From positions 310,001 to 374,000 of the forward strand of contig NC_009675.1 of NCBI RefSeq assembly GCF_000017505.1: a stretch of 64,000 bases of DNA, read 5' to 3'. The notes under the pieces are model-generated. The model was not told the origin of the DNA. It worked only from the letters and a program-made list of their open reading frames with translations, and did no database searches. Position numbers and translations under genes: made by a program. The stretch is from Anaeromyxobacter sp. Fw109-5. Its GTDB lineage: Bacteria; Myxococcota; Myxococcia; Myxococcales; Anaeromyxobacteraceae. Of the stretch, positions 19,846 through 28,112 are shown in pieces. The stretch's first letter is position 1; each line of letters starts with the position of its first letter.

Positions 19846-21729
19846 GTGAGCGACGGGAACGGGCAGGGGAAGGCGGCCGGGGCGCAGCAGCCGGCGGACG
19901 AGGCGCCGCCGCGGCTCGACCGCGTGCCCCCCGGCTACCGCCCGCCGCCCGTCCGCGCCGCGACCCCGCCGCCGCGCGTGGCGCCCGAGGCTTCGGCTCG
20001 CGCCGCTCCGCCCGTCCCGCCCCGCGCGTCGTACGGTCTCGCCGAGCGCGAGGTGACGGCCGCGGCTGCGATCGCCGCGGGCCTCGCGCGCGAGGGATCC
20101 CTCCGCGCGGAGGGGGCGCTGCACCTGTTCCTGCTCGCCGCCGCGAACCAGGCGCACGGGCGGCTCGCGCTCGCCTCCGGGCCGGTGCGCTACGCGCTCA
20201 CCTTCCGCCGCGGCACCGTGGAGCACGTCGCCTCGGCGGCGCCGGAGGACGGCCTCGGCCGGTTCCTCGTCCGGCGCGGCGCGCTGACGCCCGAGCAGCT
20301 CGTCCGGGCGGACGGGGCGTGCGCGCCCGGCGGCGACCTCGTCGCGACGCTCGTGGCCGAGCGGCTCCTGGCCCCCTCGGACGTCGCGGCCCTCCTCGGC
20401 GAGCACGGCGCGTCGCTCGTCGCGCGCGCCCTCGCCGTCGAGGACGGGAGCTGGAGCTGGGAGCCCGGCGCGGCGCCGCCGCCGTCCGGCTTCCCGCTCG
20501 GCAACCCGTACGGCATGGCCGCCGCCGCGGTGCGCGCCGTCGACGCCGCAGGCGCGGAGCGCCGCCTGGGCGATCGCGCCGGGCGCGCCGCCTCGCGCGT
20601 GGTCGGACGCGTGCGCCTGGAGGACCTGCGGCTCGCCCCCCAGGAGGCGCGCCTCACCGGCCTCTTCGACGGGCGGAGCGCGCTGGAGCTCGCCGCCGCC
20701 CATCCCGCCGACGCGGCGACGATCCTGCGCGTCGCGCTGCTCCTCGCCGAGGCGGAGCTGCTCGCGTTCGGAGCGGCGCGCGCCTCGCCGCCCCGCGCGG
20801 TCCCGGGCGCGAGCGCGTCCGCGTCCTCCGCCGCGGCCGCGCAGCCGACCTCGACCCCGACCGCGCCGCGAAACCCTGAGGCCGGTCACCCTTCCGCGGC
20901 CTCCGGCCGCGACGCTCAGGACAGGCCGCGCGTCGCGTCCTCCGCCGCGGCGCGAGCCCCGACCTCGACCCCGACCGCGGGAGCGCGAACGGCCGCTCAT
21001 CCCGAGCGTAGCGCCGCCGCGGCAGCGGCGGAGCGAGCTCGAGGGACGCCACCCGTTCCCGTCGATCCCGCCACGCTGCGTGCGCTCCTCCAGCGGCTCG
21101 CGGCCGCCGACCACTTCGAGGTCCTCGGCGTGAAGCGCGACGCCGCCCCGGCGCAGGTGAAGGTCGCCTACTTCCGGCTCGCGAAGAGCTATCACCCGGA
21201 CGCGGTGCCCGCCTCCGTCTCCGCGGAGGTCCGCGGCCTCTGCGCCGACGTGTTCGCCAAGGTGAGCGCCGCCTGGGCCGTGCTCGGCGACGACGCGCAG
21301 CGCGCGAAGTACCTGGACGAGCTCGCCTCCGGCGGCGCAGCGGACGTGGACGTGATGCGGATCCTCCAGGCGGAGAACGTGTTCCAGGCGGGCACGGTCC
21401 TCGTGCGGGCACGCCGCTACGCGGAGGCGCTCGAGAAGTTCCGCGACGCGGCGGTCCTCAACGAGGACGAGCCGGAGTTCGCGATCTGGCTCGCGTGGTG
21501 CGAGTTCCTCGTCGCGAAGGAGCCGCGGGCGCAGCACGCCGCGAGCGCCGCCGCCATCGAGGACGGGCTGCGCCGGAACGCGCGCTGCGCGCCGGGGTAC
21601 CTGTTCCTCGCCCAGATGGCCAAGATCGTGGGGGACCTCTCCCTCGCGGAGCGCCATCTCCGCCGCGGCCTCGCGGTCGCGCCGGAGCACGTGGACCTCG
21701 TCCGCGAGCTCCGCTACCTCAGGAAGTGA
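19846..21729 (+). CDS. DUF4388 / J-domain / TPR mosaic protein
   Basis: 627 residues from GTG 19846, 7 bp after the mutase stop. After a Pro/Ala-rich start, residues about 75-300 look like a DUF4388 (PATAN-like) region: GALHLFLLAAANQAHGRLAL, YALTFRRGTVEHVASAAPED and two helical LxxRGALTPEQL-type units. A low-complexity linker (about 320-400) leads to a J domain: HFEVLGVKRDAAPAQVKVAY with the HPD motif in AKSYHPDAVP. The rest is TPR-like helices (AGTVLVRARRYAEALEKFRD, LFLAQMAKIVGDLSLAERHL). This architecture is typical of Myxococcota signalling or co-chaperone proteins. The J domain implies a DnaK partner; the target is unknown. Confidence 0.75.
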   Translation: MSDGNGQGKAAGAQQPADEAPPRLDRVPPGYRPPPVRAATPPPRVAPEASARAAPPVPPRASYGLAEREVTAAAAIAAGLAREGSLRAEGALHLFLLAAANQAHGRLALASGPVRYALTFRRGTVEHVASAAPEDGLGRFLVRRGALTPEQLVRADGACAPGGDLVATLVAERLLAPSDVAALLGEHGASLVARALAVEDGSWSWEPGAAPPPSGFPLGNPYGMAAAAVRAVDAAGAERRLGDRAGRAASRVVGRVRLEDLRLAPQEARLTGLFDGRSALELAAAHPADAATILRVALLLAEAELLAFGAARASPPRAVPGASASASSAAAAQPTSTPTAPRNPEAGHPSAASGRDAQDRPRVASSAAARAPTSTPTAGARTAAHPERSAAAAAAERARGTPPVPVDPATLRALLQRLAAADHFEVLGVKRDAAPAQVKVAYFRLAKSYHPDAVPASVSAEVRGLCADVFAKVSAAWAVLGDDAQRAKYLDELASGGAADVDVMRILQAENVFQAGTVLVRARRYAEALEKFRDAAVLNEDEPEFAIWLAWCEFLVAKEPRAQHAASAAAIEDGLRRNARCAPGYLFLAQMAKIVGDLSLAERHLRRGLAVAPEHVDLVRELRYLRK

Positions 21730-21736
21730 GCCGCAC

Positions 21737-22243
21737 ATGCCCGCACCGACGAACCCGAAGAAGCGCGCCCTCATGCCCTCGACCCGGCTCCGCAAGACGC
21801 TCCGCGCGGCCGGGCACCACCTCTCGCCCGTCGTGCAGGTCGGGAAGGAGGGGGTCACCGAGGCGGTCCTGCGCCAGCTCGACGAGGCGCTCTCCGCGCA
21901 CGAGCTCGTGAAGGTGAAGATCGGCACGGAGACCCCCGAGGATCGCTTCGAGGCGGCGGACCGGCTCGGCGCGGACAGCGGCGCGCAGGTGGCGCAGATC
22001 CTCGGCCGCACGATCCTGGTGTACCGCCGGCACCCGGAGAAGCCGCGCTACGAGGCCCCCACCGCGCGCCCCGCACTGAAGGAGCTGGAGAGCCCCGCGC
22101 CCCGCACCCGCGGCAAGGCCCGCCGCTCCCCGGCGCGCGGCGCGAAGGGGCCGGCGCGCGGCGCGAAGCCTGGGCGCGGCGCGAAGGGGGCGGCGCGCGG
22201 CGCGAAGCCCGCGCGCGGCGCGGCGCGGACGCGGTCCAGGTAG
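21737..22243 (+). CDS. yhbY: YhbY-family (CRM domain) RNA-binding protein with repetitive basic tail
   Basis: 168 residues from ATG 21737, 7 bp after the preceding stop. Residues 14-100 are a CRM/YhbY domain that binds pre-50S ribosomal RNA: LRKTLRAAGHHLSPVVQVGK contains the GxxG-like loop, followed by VTEAVLRQLDEALSAHELVK and AQVAQILGRTILVYRRHP. Unlike the roughly 97-residue E. coli YhbY it has about 60 extra residues made of repeated ARGAK units (GPARGAKPGRGAKGAARGAK). That tail is strongly positive and probably adds non-specific RNA affinity. Involvement in ribosome assembly is family knowledge. Confidence 0.85.
   Translation: MPAPTNPKKRALMPSTRLRKTLRAAGHHLSPVVQVGKEGVTEAVLRQLDEALSAHELVKVKIGTETPEDRFEAADRLGADSGAQVAQILGRTILVYRRHPEKPRYEAPTARPALKELESPAPRTRGKARRSPARGAKGPARGAKPGRGAKGAARGAKPARGAARTRSR
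22130..22235 (+). repeat. degenerate direct repeats in the YhbY tail
   Basis: At least five imperfect copies of a unit built around CGCGCGGCGCGAAG, in frame with yhbY and encoding ARGAK motifs. In-frame unit lengths imply expansion or contraction without frameshift. Confidence 0.7.
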
Positions 22244-22312
22244 TCGCGCGAGGCCGTTCGCGTGGGCTCGGACTGAAGCTGGCAGGGAGGGGCCCCGTCG
22301 CGAAGCGGCGGG

Positions 22313-22444
22313 GAGGGACGCAGTCCCTCGTGCGACTTCGGCGAGCGCAGGCGCAGCCCGATGAGGCTGCGCCGGAGCGAGCCGGGGGGCCCCGGGGGAC
22401 GCGCAGCATGCGTCCCCCCCGGTAAGAAGCCGGGACGCAGTCCC
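22313..22444. repeat. three related GGGACGC...GTCCC hairpins between convergent genes
   Basis: Hairpin 1: GAGGGAC-GCA-GTCCCTC (22313-22329). Hairpin 2: GGGGGACGC / GCGTCCCCC with a 7-nt loop (22394-22418). Hairpin 3: GGGAC-GCA-GTCCC (22432-22444). The shared core suggests duplication of one element. They sit between yhbY and the convergent 100-residue gene and can act as a bidirectional terminator. The rest of 22244-22456 holds no gene I can support. Confidence 0.6.
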
Positions 22445-22456
22445 CGTCAGATCAGA

Positions 22457-22759
22457 TCAGTTCAGCTCGCCGTCGCGCGCGCGGTCGTAGCCCGACGTCG
22501 CGTCCGCCACGAACCGCCGGCGCACCGCCTCGATGTCGTCCTCGTCGGCGACGCCCTTCTCGAGCAGCACGTTCTCGGCGATCTCCGCCTGCGTGACCGC
22601 CTGGGCGACCTCGGCCTCGGCGGCCTCGAGCCGGAGCCCCAGCTCCTTCACGCGCTCGCCGAGGTCGCCGACCTCACCGGCGAGCTCGCGCTCCCGGCGG
22701 GCGAACCGCAGGACCGCGGTGGCGAGCACGACGACGGCGATCCAGAGGAGCAACGGCAT
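22457..22759 (-). CDS. small membrane-anchored coiled-coil protein
   Basis: 100 residues. One N-terminal membrane helix (PLLLWIAVVVLATAVLRFA) is followed by a heptad-rich segment (RERELAGEVGDLGERVKELG, LRLEAAEAEVAQAVTQAE) and an acidic C-terminus. It looks like a cytoplasm-facing single-pass protein. I do not recognise a named family. The -10-like TACGAT (22768-22773, minus strand) lies 8 nt before the ATG and there is no ribosome binding site, so the mRNA may be leaderless. Confidence 0.65.
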   Translation of the reverse strand: MPLLLWIAVVVLATAVLRFARRERELAGEVGDLGERVKELGLRLEAAEAEVAQAVTQAEIAENVLLEKGVADEDDIEAVRRRFVADATSGYDRARDGELN

Positions 22760-22869
22760 CGGCGGTCATCGTACCGGCGCCCCGCGCCGAAGTGAAGAAG
22801 CGGGTGCGCCCATCGGCGACGGCATGCGACCTTGTCCGACGGGCGCCGGTGGGCCATCCTGAACCGCGC

Positions 22870-23487
22870 GTGGCCCGTCTGAACGTGACGCTCGCGGTGA
22901 AGCGGCTCGTGCGCGACGTCGCGGCGCGGGTCCCCGAGCTGGCGCACGTGCGCAGCTCCCGCGTCCTCGTGGTCGCCGGCGAGGCGCGGCGGGCCTCGCG
23001 GGCCACCATCCGCCCGGCGCACTTCAAGCGGCCGCGCGCGCCAGGGACGGGGGGGCGGCAGAAGCCGCTCATCCGCGTGAGGGGGAGGAAGATCCTCTAC
23101 GTCATCACCCTGCGGCCGCTCTGGTTCCGCGCGTCGACGCCCGAGCAGCGGATCGGCACGATCCTGCACGAGCTCTACCACGCCTCGAACCGCTTCGACG
23201 GAACCCTGCACCGCGGCCGCCGCCACTCGCGGCTCCCGCGCGCCCGCTACAACCGCAAGATCCGCCGGCTCCTCGAGCGCTACCTGGCGGTGGCGCCCCC
23301 GGAGATCGTGGCGCCGTTCTCCGCGAGCGGGATCGTGCGCGCGCGGATGTGGCTCGAGCGCCCGGGAGGCTCGTTCCCGGAGGAGGGCTTCACCGGGCGG
23401 CGGCTGTACACGGAGCGGCAGCTCTTCTGCGGGCTCGTGCGGATGGTGACGCCGCGGAGGCGCAAGACGCGCCGCGCGGCGGGGTGA
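22870..23487 (+). CDS. putative zinc metallopeptidase (HExxH)
   Basis: 205 residues from GTG 22870; a GTG at 22792 would add 26 residues of low similarity to anything I know. The zinc-binding motif HELYH lies at residues 100-104 (ILHELYHAS), with further His at DGTLHRGRRHSRLP as possible third ligands. Upstream beta strands KILYVITLRPLWF precede the helix, as in small zincin-like putative metallopeptidases found in phages and archaea. The N- and C-termini are very basic. No signal peptide is present, so it would be cytosolic. Substrate unknown. Confidence 0.65.
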   Translation: MARLNVTLAVKRLVRDVAARVPELAHVRSSRVLVVAGEARRASRATIRPAHFKRPRAPGTGGRQKPLIRVRGRKILYVITLRPLWFRASTPEQRIGTILHELYHASNRFDGTLHRGRRHSRLPRARYNRKIRRLLERYLAVAPPEIVAPFSASGIVRARMWLERPGGSFPEEGFTGRRLYTERQLFCGLVRMVTPRRRKTRRAAG

Positions 23488-23546
23488 GGACCCGGCACCC
23501 GGAGCCTGCCGCCGGCCGACGCAGTCCGCGATGGGCGGCGCGCCGT

Positions 23547-24140
23547 TCAGACGGTGGTGCGCCCGAGCAGCGCGCGCGCGGCCTCGGCCTCGCGCGCGAG
23601 CGTGGCGTGGAGGCTCTCCCCGTGCGCGTCCATCGTGACGATCGCCGGGAAGTCCTTCACCTCGATGTCCCAGATCGCCTCGCGCACCCCGAGGTCGTCG
23701 AGCCCGTGCACGCCGTGCACGTGGACGACGCGCCGCGCGAGCCCCACGGCGAGCGCGCCGACCGCGTGCAGGTAGACCGCGCCCCGGGCAGCCAGCGCCG
23801 CCAGCGTGGCGGGGCCCATCCCGCCCTTGCCCACGACGCCGCGCACGCCGTAGCGGGCGATGAGCTCCGCCTCGTACGGCTCCTCTCGCATCGACGTCCC
23901 GGGCCCGGCGGCGACGAAGCGCCAGGCCCGGGTGACGGGATCCTGCGCGACGACCGGCCCGCAGTGGTAGACGAAGCTGCCCTCCACGAGCCGCTTCACC
24001 GCGGGATCGAGCTCCCGCAGGAGGGCGCGGTGCGCCGCCGCGCGGGCGGTGATCAGCCGTCCGCTGAAACGCACCTCGTCGCCGACGTGGAGCGACCGCA
24101 CGGTCTCCTCGTCGATCGGCAGGGTGAGCGAGGTGGGCAT
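23547..24140 (-). CDS. class I fumarate hydratase, beta (C-terminal) subunit
   Basis: 197 residues. The segments GDEVRFSGRLITARAAAHRA, FVYHCGPVV, GPGTSMREEPYEAELIARYG and GVVGKGGMGP are typical of the C-terminal domain of Fe-S fumarases and the beta subunit of tartrate dehydratases. The iron-sulfur cluster and much of the active site come from the alpha subunit, which is not adjacent: the gene upstream is the divergent RluA-family synthase. It must pair with an alpha subunit encoded elsewhere. The -10-like TAGGTC lies 7 nt before the ATG with no ribosome binding site. Confidence 0.85.
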   Translation of the reverse strand: MPTSLTLPIDEETVRSLHVGDEVRFSGRLITARAAAHRALLRELDPAVKRLVEGSFVYHCGPVVAQDPVTRAWRFVAAGPGTSMREEPYEAELIARYGVRGVVGKGGMGPATLAALAARGAVYLHAVGALAVGLARRVVHVHGVHGLDDLGVREAIWDIEVKDFPAIVTMDAHGESLHATLAREAEAARALLGRTTV

Positions 24141-24419
24141 CGATCTGGACCTATCGACCTCCCCGCCGTCCTGCCACCCCCCGTCCGCGCGTCGGCCCCG
24201 GGGCGTGGCGCCGCCTCGCGAACGGCGAAGTCGACGCTTCGAGCGCCGCCCGAAGCCGGGAGAGCGCCTCGTCGGCCCGCAATCGCGGTTGCCTTCGCGG
24301 CGGGGGAGGCTCTATCTCCCGTCCCGGGCGGAGCACCCGCTCCCGCGCGGGCGAGCCGCTCGCGAGGGGGAGGGCGGGGGCGGACCGCAGGGCCGCGCGC
24401 GGCGCGGGGAACGGATCGC

Positions 24420-25355
24420 ATGCGACGGGAGATTCGGCTGCCGCTCACCGCCTCGGGGCGGCTCGATCGGGCGCTCGCGGACGCGCTCGGACTGGGGCGC
24501 GCCTCGGTGAAGCGCGCCTTCCTGCTCGGCGAGGTGCGCGTGCGCGGACGCCGCGCGCGGGCGAGCGACCCGGCGGAGCCGGGCGCCCTCGTGGAGCTCG
24601 ACGTGGAGGAGCCGGCCGGAGCGCCGGAGCCGGAGCCGGAGGCGCCCCTCGCGGTGCTCGTCGAGACGCCGCGCCTCGTCGTGGTGGACAAGCCGGCCGG
24701 CGTCGCGGTCCACCCGCTGGCGCCGGGGGAGGGCGGCACGCTCGCGAACGCGGTCGTCGCGCGCTTCCCGGAGTGCGCGGGCGCCTCCCCCGAGCCCCGC
24801 GAGGGCGGGGCGGTCCAGCGGCTCGATCTCGAGACGAGCGGCTGCGTGACGTTCGCGCGCGACCCGGAGGCCTGGCAGGAGCTCCACGCCCGGCTCTCGG
24901 CGCGCGAGGTGGAGAAGATCTACCTGGCGCTCGTGGCGGGTCGGATGGCCACGGTCGGCGTCTCCTCGGTGCCGCTGGCGCAGCGTGGAGGGAGGGCGAT
25001 CCCGGTGCCCGATCCCGAGACGGAGGAGCGGCTCCGCGCGAAGGGGCTCCGCCCGCGGCCCGCGGAGACGCACTGGGACGTCGCGAGGCGCTTCGAGACC
25101 CACACGCTCCTGCGCGTCCGCATCGTCACGGGCGTCATGCACCAGATCCGGGCGCACCTCGCGCACCTCGGCCACCCCGTGGCCGGCGACGCGCTCTACG
25201 GCGGCGACGCGGCGGCGCTCCCCGGCCTGCGGCGTCAGTTCCTCCACGCCACGCGGCTCGCCCTCGAGGGACCGGACGGCGAGCGCGTCGAGGCGGAGAG
25301 CCCGCTGCCGCCCGAGCTCGAGGCCGTGCTGGCGCGGCTGGGCGCGGGCAGGTAG
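24420..25355 (+). CDS. RluA-family pseudouridine synthase
   Basis: 311 residues from ATG 24420. An N-terminal S4-like RNA-binding domain (GRLDRALADALGLGRASVKR, about 11-60) is followed by the synthase domain. The catalytic motif VQRLDLETSGCVTFAR contains Asp136; the family usually has HRLDRETSG, and Gln replaces the His here. Further family marks are RLVVVDKPAGVAVHP, VMHQIRAHLAHLGHPVAGDA and LHATRLAL. It converts uridine to pseudouridine in rRNA or tRNA, but RluA, RluC and RluD types cannot be told apart by eye. The 279 bp between it and the divergent fumarase gene hold nothing else I can support. Confidence 0.88.
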   Translation: MRREIRLPLTASGRLDRALADALGLGRASVKRAFLLGEVRVRGRRARASDPAEPGALVELDVEEPAGAPEPEPEAPLAVLVETPRLVVVDKPAGVAVHPLAPGEGGTLANAVVARFPECAGASPEPREGGAVQRLDLETSGCVTFARDPEAWQELHARLSAREVEKIYLALVAGRMATVGVSSVPLAQRGGRAIPVPDPETEERLRAKGLRPRPAETHWDVARRFETHTLLRVRIVTGVMHQIRAHLAHLGHPVAGDALYGGDAAALPGLRRQFLHATRLALEGPDGERVEAESPLPPELEAVLARLGAGR

Positions 25356-25396
25356 CTCCTCGGTCGCCGCAGCCCCCGCGATCGCTCGCCGTCCGC

Positions 25397-25474
25397 TCAT
25401 CCTGAGCCTGTCGAAGGCCCGGTCATCCTGAGCCTGTCGAAGGCCCGGTCATCCTGAGCCTGTCGAAGGACGGC
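25397..25474. repeat. three tandem 26-bp intergenic repeats
   Basis: Units start at 25397, 25423 and 25449, each with the core TCATCCTGAGCCTGTCGAAG. The first two are identical over 26 bp. The last copy can form a hairpin through CCTGAGCC (25453-25460) and GGCTCAGG (25476-25483). The core matches a widespread dispersed repeat of GC-rich bacteria; a further copy of its 13-mer lies at 51405. It lies between the RluA-type gene and the convergent exbD operon. Confidence 0.8.
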
Positions 25475-25506
25475 GGGCTCAGGGCGAGCGGTCTGCTCGA
25501 TCGCTG

Positions 25507-25537
25507 CCAAAAGGAAAGGGCCGGCTCGCGCCGGCCC
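25507..25537 (-). terminator. intrinsic terminator of the tonB-exbB-exbD operon
   Basis: Perfect 8-bp stem GGGCCGGC/GCCGGCCC (25518-25525 and 25530-25537) with a 4-nt loop. Read on the minus strand it is followed by TTTCCTTTT. It lies 26 bp after the last exbD stop. Confidence 0.85.
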
Positions 25538-25562
25538 TCGGGTCCCCTTCCCCGCTGACCCG

Positions 25563-26018
25563 CTACTGCGGGGCCGCCTCCGCCGGTGCGGCCTGCGCGG
25601 TGAGGGGCGGATCGGTCATCATCCCGATCGTGTTCACGCCCGCTCCGTGCGCCTGGTCGAGCACGTACACCACCTGGTCGTACTTGACGTTGTCCTCGGC
25701 GTTGAAGAACAGCACCTTGGAGGGGCGGCCCTCGTACGCAGGGCCGAGCCGCTGCATCGCGTCCGCGACGCTCAGCTCCTGCTTGTTCAGGAGCACGTTC
25801 CCGTTGCGCAGCGCCGTCAGGATCGTCTGATCCGGCGGCACCGAGTCCGGCGGGACCGGCTGCATCTCGGGCTGGTAGTCCGGGACGCGCATGAACTTCT
25901 GCTTCTCGGCGAGCGGCGTCAGCACCATGAAGATGATGAGCAGCACCAGCACCACGTCGATGAGCGGCGTGACGTTGATGTCCGAGGCGGGCTTCTTGGT
26001 CCCGAGCGCCATCCCCAT
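25563..26018 (-). CDS. exbD: ExbD/TolR-family biopolymer transport protein (second copy)
   Basis: 151 residues. A short cytoplasmic start (MGMALGTKKPASDINVTPL) is followed by a single membrane helix with the essential Asp in LIDVVLVLLIIFMVLTPLAE. The periplasmic domain (ILTALRNGNVLLNKQEL, VLFFNAEDNVKYDQVVYVLD) has the usual TolR/ExbD pattern. It starts 2 bp after the stop of the first exbD copy and ends the operon. With ExbB it forms the proton-driven motor for TonB. Confidence 0.93.
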   Translation of the reverse strand: MGMALGTKKPASDINVTPLIDVVLVLLIIFMVLTPLAEKQKFMRVPDYQPEMQPVPPDSVPPDQTILTALRNGNVLLNKQELSVADAMQRLGPAYEGRPSKVLFFNAEDNVKYDQVVYVLDQAHGAGVNTIGMMTDPPLTAQAAPAEAAPQ

Positions 26019-26020
26019 GG

Positions 26021-26434
26021 CTACTTCTCCTTGATCTCGCTGGCGGCGAGGCTCACGCCGAGCAGGTGCGTCTTCGAGACCTCGAGGATGATCTCGCGGA
26101 CCTTCTTGTAGTCGAGGCTCTTGTCGCCCTTGATCATCACCGGAGAGCCCGGCGACATCTGCATCGCCACGGTGAGCTCGGTGGAGAGCTGATCGAGCGG
26201 GACCTCCGCCTTGTCGATCCAGGCCTTCCCGTCGGCGGTGATGGAGAGGAGGACCGGATCGCCGCCGCCCTTCAGCGCGGAGACGTGCTTGGCGTCGGGG
26301 AGCTGGACCGGCTTTCCGCGCTGCAGCATCGGGGTGATGACCATGAAGATGATGAGGAGCACCAGCACGACGTCGACGAGCGGCGTCACGTTGATGTCGC
26401 TCTTCACCGACTTGCTGCCGACATCCATCGACAT
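26021..26434 (-). CDS. exbD: ExbD/TolR-family biopolymer transport protein (first copy)
   Basis: 137 residues from ATG 26434. The membrane helix carries the proton-pathway Asp in VTPLVDVVLVLLIIFMVITP. The periplasmic part reads VLLSITADGKAWIDKAEVPL and SPVMIKGDKSLDYKKVREII. It lies 38 bp after exbB and 2 bp before the second exbD. Two different ExbD proteins next to one ExbB is a layout known from Myxococcus and Xanthomonas-type TonB systems, where they may form mixed complexes. Confidence 0.93.
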   Translation of the reverse strand: MSMDVGSKSVKSDINVTPLVDVVLVLLIIFMVITPMLQRGKPVQLPDAKHVSALKGGGDPVLLSITADGKAWIDKAEVPLDQLSTELTVAMQMSPGSPVMIKGDKSLDYKKVREIILEVSKTHLLGVSLAASEIKEK

Positions 26435-26472
26435 CGCGTTCGGCTCCTGGCGCTTCGAGGAGGGGGGGGAGG

Positions 26473-27246
26473 CTACCTCGCCTCGCCGCGCCCCTCCTTC
26501 ATGAAGAAGTCGACGAGCTCCGTGGCGGAGTCGGTGATGTCGACCTGCATGTCCTCGACGCGGTTCGTGAGGTAGTTGAACATCATGACCGCCGGGATCG
26601 CGACGAGGAGGCCGAAGGCGGTGTTGATGAGCGCCTCGGCGATCGCGCCGGACACCGTGCCGAGACCGCCGGAGCCGGTGGCCGCCATGTTCTGGAAGGC
26701 CTTGATGATGCCCCACACCGTGCCGAGGAGGCCGACGAACGGAGCCGTCGAGCCGATCGTGGCGAGCGAGCCGAGGCCGCGGCGGAGATCGTTCACCGTG
26801 CGGAGCGAGCTCCGCTCCACGGCGCGGTTCACGGCGGCGATGACGTCGAAGTCGCCCACGTCCTTGGGGCCGCGGGTGTGCAGCGCCTCGACGCCGCGGC
26901 TGTACTCCTCGATCGCCAGGCCGAGCACCTTGGGGAGGTGGCCCCGCTTCAGCTTCCTCGAGAGCTCCACGGCGTCACCGAACTTCCCGCCGGGGAGGAG
27001 GTCGCGCAGGCTGGCCGCGTACTGGCGGGACGCCTTGTTGGCGCGGGAGTAGGTCACGAGCCGCTCGGCCATCACGCCGAGCGAGTAGATGCTCATGATC
27101 CCGAGGATCACGGCGACGACGATTCCGAAGCCCTCGATCGACTTGATCATGTTGACCAGATCGAAGGTGCCCGGGGCGGCGCCGGCGCCGTGCGCCTGCG
27201 CGAGGGCGAGATTGTGGACGGCATCGAGCGGCTGGAACATCGACAT
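26473..27246 (-). CDS. exbB: ExbB/TolQ/MotA-family proton channel protein
   Basis: 257 residues. Three membrane helices: GFGIVVAVILGIMSIYSLGV near the N-terminus, then a long cytoplasmic loop, LGSLATIGSTAPFVGLLGTV and ALINTAFGLLVAIPAVMMFN. The GSTAPFVGLLGTVWGIIKAF segment is the MotA/TolQ/ExbB signature. With ExbD it uses the proton gradient to energise TonB. It sits between tonB and two exbD genes. Confidence 0.95.
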   Translation of the reverse strand: MSMFQPLDAVHNLALAQAHGAGAAPGTFDLVNMIKSIEGFGIVVAVILGIMSIYSLGVMAERLVTYSRANKASRQYAASLRDLLPGGKFGDAVELSRKLKRGHLPKVLGLAIEEYSRGVEALHTRGPKDVGDFDVIAAVNRAVERSSLRTVNDLRRGLGSLATIGSTAPFVGLLGTVWGIIKAFQNMAATGSGGLGTVSGAIAEALINTAFGLLVAIPAVMMFNYLTNRVEDMQVDITDSATELVDFFMKEGRGEAR

Positions 27247-27307
27247 CTCCTGTGGGCTGAAACTACAGGTGCGGGTGCGGAAAGAGCGGTGAGACGAGCG
27301 GGCTCGG

Positions 27308-28051
27308 TCAGCCCGAGGTGAAGCGGATGGGGAGGATGACCCAGATCGCCACCGGGCGGCCCTGCGCGTCGGCGCCGGGGACCCACTTGCAGCTCTGGAC
27401 CGCCTGCCAGATCGAGGTCGAGATGCGCTGGTCCGGGACCGTGCCCATCACCTCGAACCGGCTAGGGACGCCGTCCGGGCGGATGGCGAACTTCACGGTG
27501 ATCGGACCCGAGATGTACCCCGCGAGCTGCTGCGGGATGCGGACCGACCGCTGCACGCACCCCGGCTCCTTCATCTGCGGCTTGCGATAGCCCGCGGTGG
27601 CGTAGGCCGGCGCGTCCTCGATGTCGTTGGCGGCCTGCGCGCCGACGACGCCGCCGACCACCCCCTCGCCCTCGCCGACGTCGCCGTAGTCGTACTCCGG
27701 CTCGGGAGCCTCGTTGGGATCCGGCGCCTTCATCTCGGGCTGGATCTCCTGCGGCTGGATCAGCGCCTGCGGAGGAGGCGGCTTGGGGAGATCGGTCCGC
27801 GGCTTCGACTCCGGCGGACGCTTCCGCGCCGCCGGGGGGGCGGGCGGAGGAGGAGGCGGGGGCGGGGGCGGCGCGGTCTTGACGAACTTCACGTCGACGA
27901 CCGGCTCGTCGATGACCTTCGCCTTGATCGCCGCCGACGCGAAGATGACCGCCGCGATCAGGATTCCCTGGAAAACCGTAGAGCCGAAGACGTAGCCCGC
28001 GCGTCGCGCGGCGGCCTTACCGCCTTCCTTCTTCGTGACTTCGTCGAACAC
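27308..28051 (-). CDS. tonB: TonB-family energy transducer
   Basis: 247 residues. A cytoplasmic N-terminus is followed by one membrane helix (VFGSTVFQGILIAAVIFASA), a run of ten Pro after KTA, and a Pro/Glu-rich periplasmic span. The C-terminal TonB domain reads VRIPQQLAGYISGPITVKFA, SRFEVMGTVPDQRISTSIWQ and WVPGADAQGRPVAIWVILPI. It is the first gene of the operon, divergent from a TonB-dependent receptor. The spacer region includes a Gly-rich GEGEGVVGGVVG segment. Confidence 0.92.
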   Translation of the reverse strand: MFDEVTKKEGGKAAARRAGYVFGSTVFQGILIAAVIFASAAIKAKVIDEPVVDVKFVKTAPPPPPPPPPPAPPAARKRPPESKPRTDLPKPPPPQALIQPQEIQPEMKAPDPNEAPEPEYDYGDVGEGEGVVGGVVGAQAANDIEDAPAYATAGYRKPQMKEPGCVQRSVRIPQQLAGYISGPITVKFAIRPDGVPSRFEVMGTVPDQRISTSIWQAVQSCKWVPGADAQGRPVAIWVILPIRFTSG

Positions 28052-28112
28052 GCGCGGCTGGCCTCGCTGCTGCTGCGGTTGACGGCAGAATCAGCCGGAA
28101 AAATGAAGACGC

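Noticed and set aside
25397-25474. Three evenly spaced repeats as a CRISPR array
   Set aside because: The 26-bp units are directly adjacent with no unique spacers, and no cas genes are near.
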